Source: Promethearchaeota archaeon (GTDB lineage: Archaea > Asgardarchaeota > Lokiarchaeia > Sigyniarchaeales > SOKP01). Taken from it: a stretch of DNA of 5,769 bases. This document shows, in pieces, positions 4,874 to 5,769 of this stretch (positions are counted from its first letter, which is position 1; every line of letters begins with the position of its first letter). The notes beneath the pieces were generated by a model that was not told the DNA's origin, did no database searches, and worked only from the letters and a program-made list of their open reading frames with translations. The translations under genes were made by a program, and so were the position numbers. The stretch covers positions 1 through 5,769 of the forward strand of contig JAUWHL010000157.1 of the NCBI GenBank assembly GCA_030605895.1. The letters run 5' to 3'.

Positions 4874-5769
4874 TTATGAAATAAAGAGATCAATGTGTTT
4901 AGTGGTCTTACGAGCGATATCAAATTGATCTCTATAATATAAGTCCAGCTTAATTTCATCAGCGGTTGGGTCAAACAGGTTCTTTTTAAGCTCTTTTTGT
5001 TTATCTACTTTTAACACATAGTTAAATTTGAAGATTTTACCTGGTTTTAACTCGTTAATTTGAAGGAATTTCGTAAAACTTTCTTTTCGTTGGAAATTCA
5101 GGTAAGATTGGACTTTTAGGGATAATTGTAAGTATTTAAAATCAAAATTGGAGGGATTTGTTAATTTAAAGTTGAGATAAATTTCATTACCAATCGTCTT
5201 AATGTTCTTTAAAAAGAGAATTTCTTTAGAATCGTGGATTTCAGATTCAATTTGTTGATAATAAAGTCTCTCATTAATAATTTTAGCATTTAGTTTATTC
5301 TTACTTATAAATTTAAGCACCAACTCTTTCAGTCTTTCGACATCTATCTTAATATAATTAGCCAGTAGATCTAACTTAATAGGATTAATAACTTTAAGAT
5401 AAAACTTAATCTGATTCAGATAAAGCTTATTATTTGATTTTCTAACAAAATTTTTTAATCTATTTATCAACAATTCTTTTGTGGTGTTGAATTTGTTAAG
5501 AAAAGGTCTTATATACAAGTTGAATATATTGTTATCTTCAAAAGCTTTTTCTTTACCTAGAATTACATCAATCTTTTTCTCAGTTTCTTCAACAAAGACT
5601 TGAATTTGCGTAGAATTCAATTCAATTAACCTTTTAGTATCTGAGAATTCATTTTTTTTTATTAAAAAATCGATTTTATCACTAAGTTTATTAAAGTCAT
5701 CATTAAATCTTTTCATCCCCTCAATTCTCTCTGTAATAATAGATTGGATATGTCCTTGAAGGAGTTGAA
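4874..5769 (-). CDS. Helical, winged-helix and beta-sandwich protein, N-terminus beyond window
   Basis: I do not recognise the family. An internal ATG at 5716 would give 280 residues, but the frame stays open for 17 more codons to the window edge (QLLQGHIQSIITERIEG, helical like what follows), and the GAGGGG directly abutting that ATG leaves no spacing for a ribosome binding site. The true start is therefore probably outside. Numbering from M5716: residues 1-95 are charged and helical, probably coiled coil; 100-152 look like a winged helix of the PCI type (KLDLLANYIKIDVERLKELV, then a turn and LNAKIINERLYY); 165-280 alternate hydrophobic residues in several strands (IYLNFKLTNPSNFDF, FKFNYVLKV, IKLDLYYRDQF), suggesting an Ig-like or adaptin-ear-like sandwich. 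No signal peptide or membrane segment is seen in the part present. A scaffold or adaptor role is only a guess. The stop is TAA. Confidence 0.85.
   Translation of the reverse strand, partial: QLLQGHIQSIITERIEGMKRFNDDFNKLSDKIDFLIKKNEFSDTKRLIELNSTQIQVFVEETEKKIDVILGKEKAFEDNNIFNLYIRPFLNKFNTTKELLINRLKNFVRKSNNKLYLNQIKFYLKVINPIKLDLLANYIKIDVERLKELVLKFISKNKLNAKIINERLYYQQIESEIHDSKEILFLKNIKTIGNEIYLNFKLTNPSNFDFKYLQLSLKVQSYLNFQRKESFTKFLQINELKPGKIFKFNYVLKVDKQKELKKNLFDPTADEIKLDLYYRDQFDIARKTTKHIDLFIS

Overview
This is a strongly A+T-rich chromosomal segment with seven protein genes. It looks archaeal, and most likely from an Asgard (Lokiarchaeia-like) archaeon. The clues are TATA boxes at archaeal spacing, a GAGGTGA-type ribosome binding site, an archaeal-length CinA-like protein, an MIT-like/zinc-ribbon protein, and a selenophosphate synthetase gene (selD) that is itself a selenoprotein gene and carries a eukaryote-like SECIS candidate in its 3' UTR. 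The assignment is inference: no rRNA or tRNA is present to confirm it.

Layout. A minus-strand gene of unknown function runs off the left edge (1-552). It diverges from a plus-strand gene (720-1406) that pairs an N-terminal MIT-like helical domain with a C-terminal CxxC/CxxC zinc ribbon. That gene meets a minus-strand two-gene unit tail to tail with overlapping stop codons: an unrecognised protein with a possible RNase H-like fold (2096-2653), then a PIG-L/LmbE-type deacetylase (1403-2092). The two genes of the unit lie in one reading frame, separated only by tandem stops TGA TAA. A short divergent promoter region leads to a plus-strand CinA/MoaB-type domain protein (2760-3554). Convergent to it is selD (3636-4661, minus). 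At the right edge, a minus-strand gene open at the window end (4874-5769) encodes a helical, winged-helix and beta-sandwich protein.

The main result is selD. A conventional reading starts at GTG 4565 and loses the catalytic N-terminus. An in-frame TGA (4613-4611) lies between an ATG at 4661 with a good ribosome binding site and the rest of the gene. Reading it as selenocysteine gives a 341-residue protein with HG-U-SCK, placing Sec at residue 17 and Lys at residue 20, the same positions as Cys17 and Lys20 of E. coli SelD. The 81-nt gap after the selD stop can fold into a stem with UGA...GA tandem G.A pairs, a 5' AAA bulge and a small top stem. This is the architecture of a form-2 eukaryotic SECIS, as reported for Lokiarchaeota. 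SelD makes the selenium donor for Sec-tRNA, so this gene depends on its own product.

No tRNA, rRNA, CRISPR array, insertion sequence or phage feature was seen.
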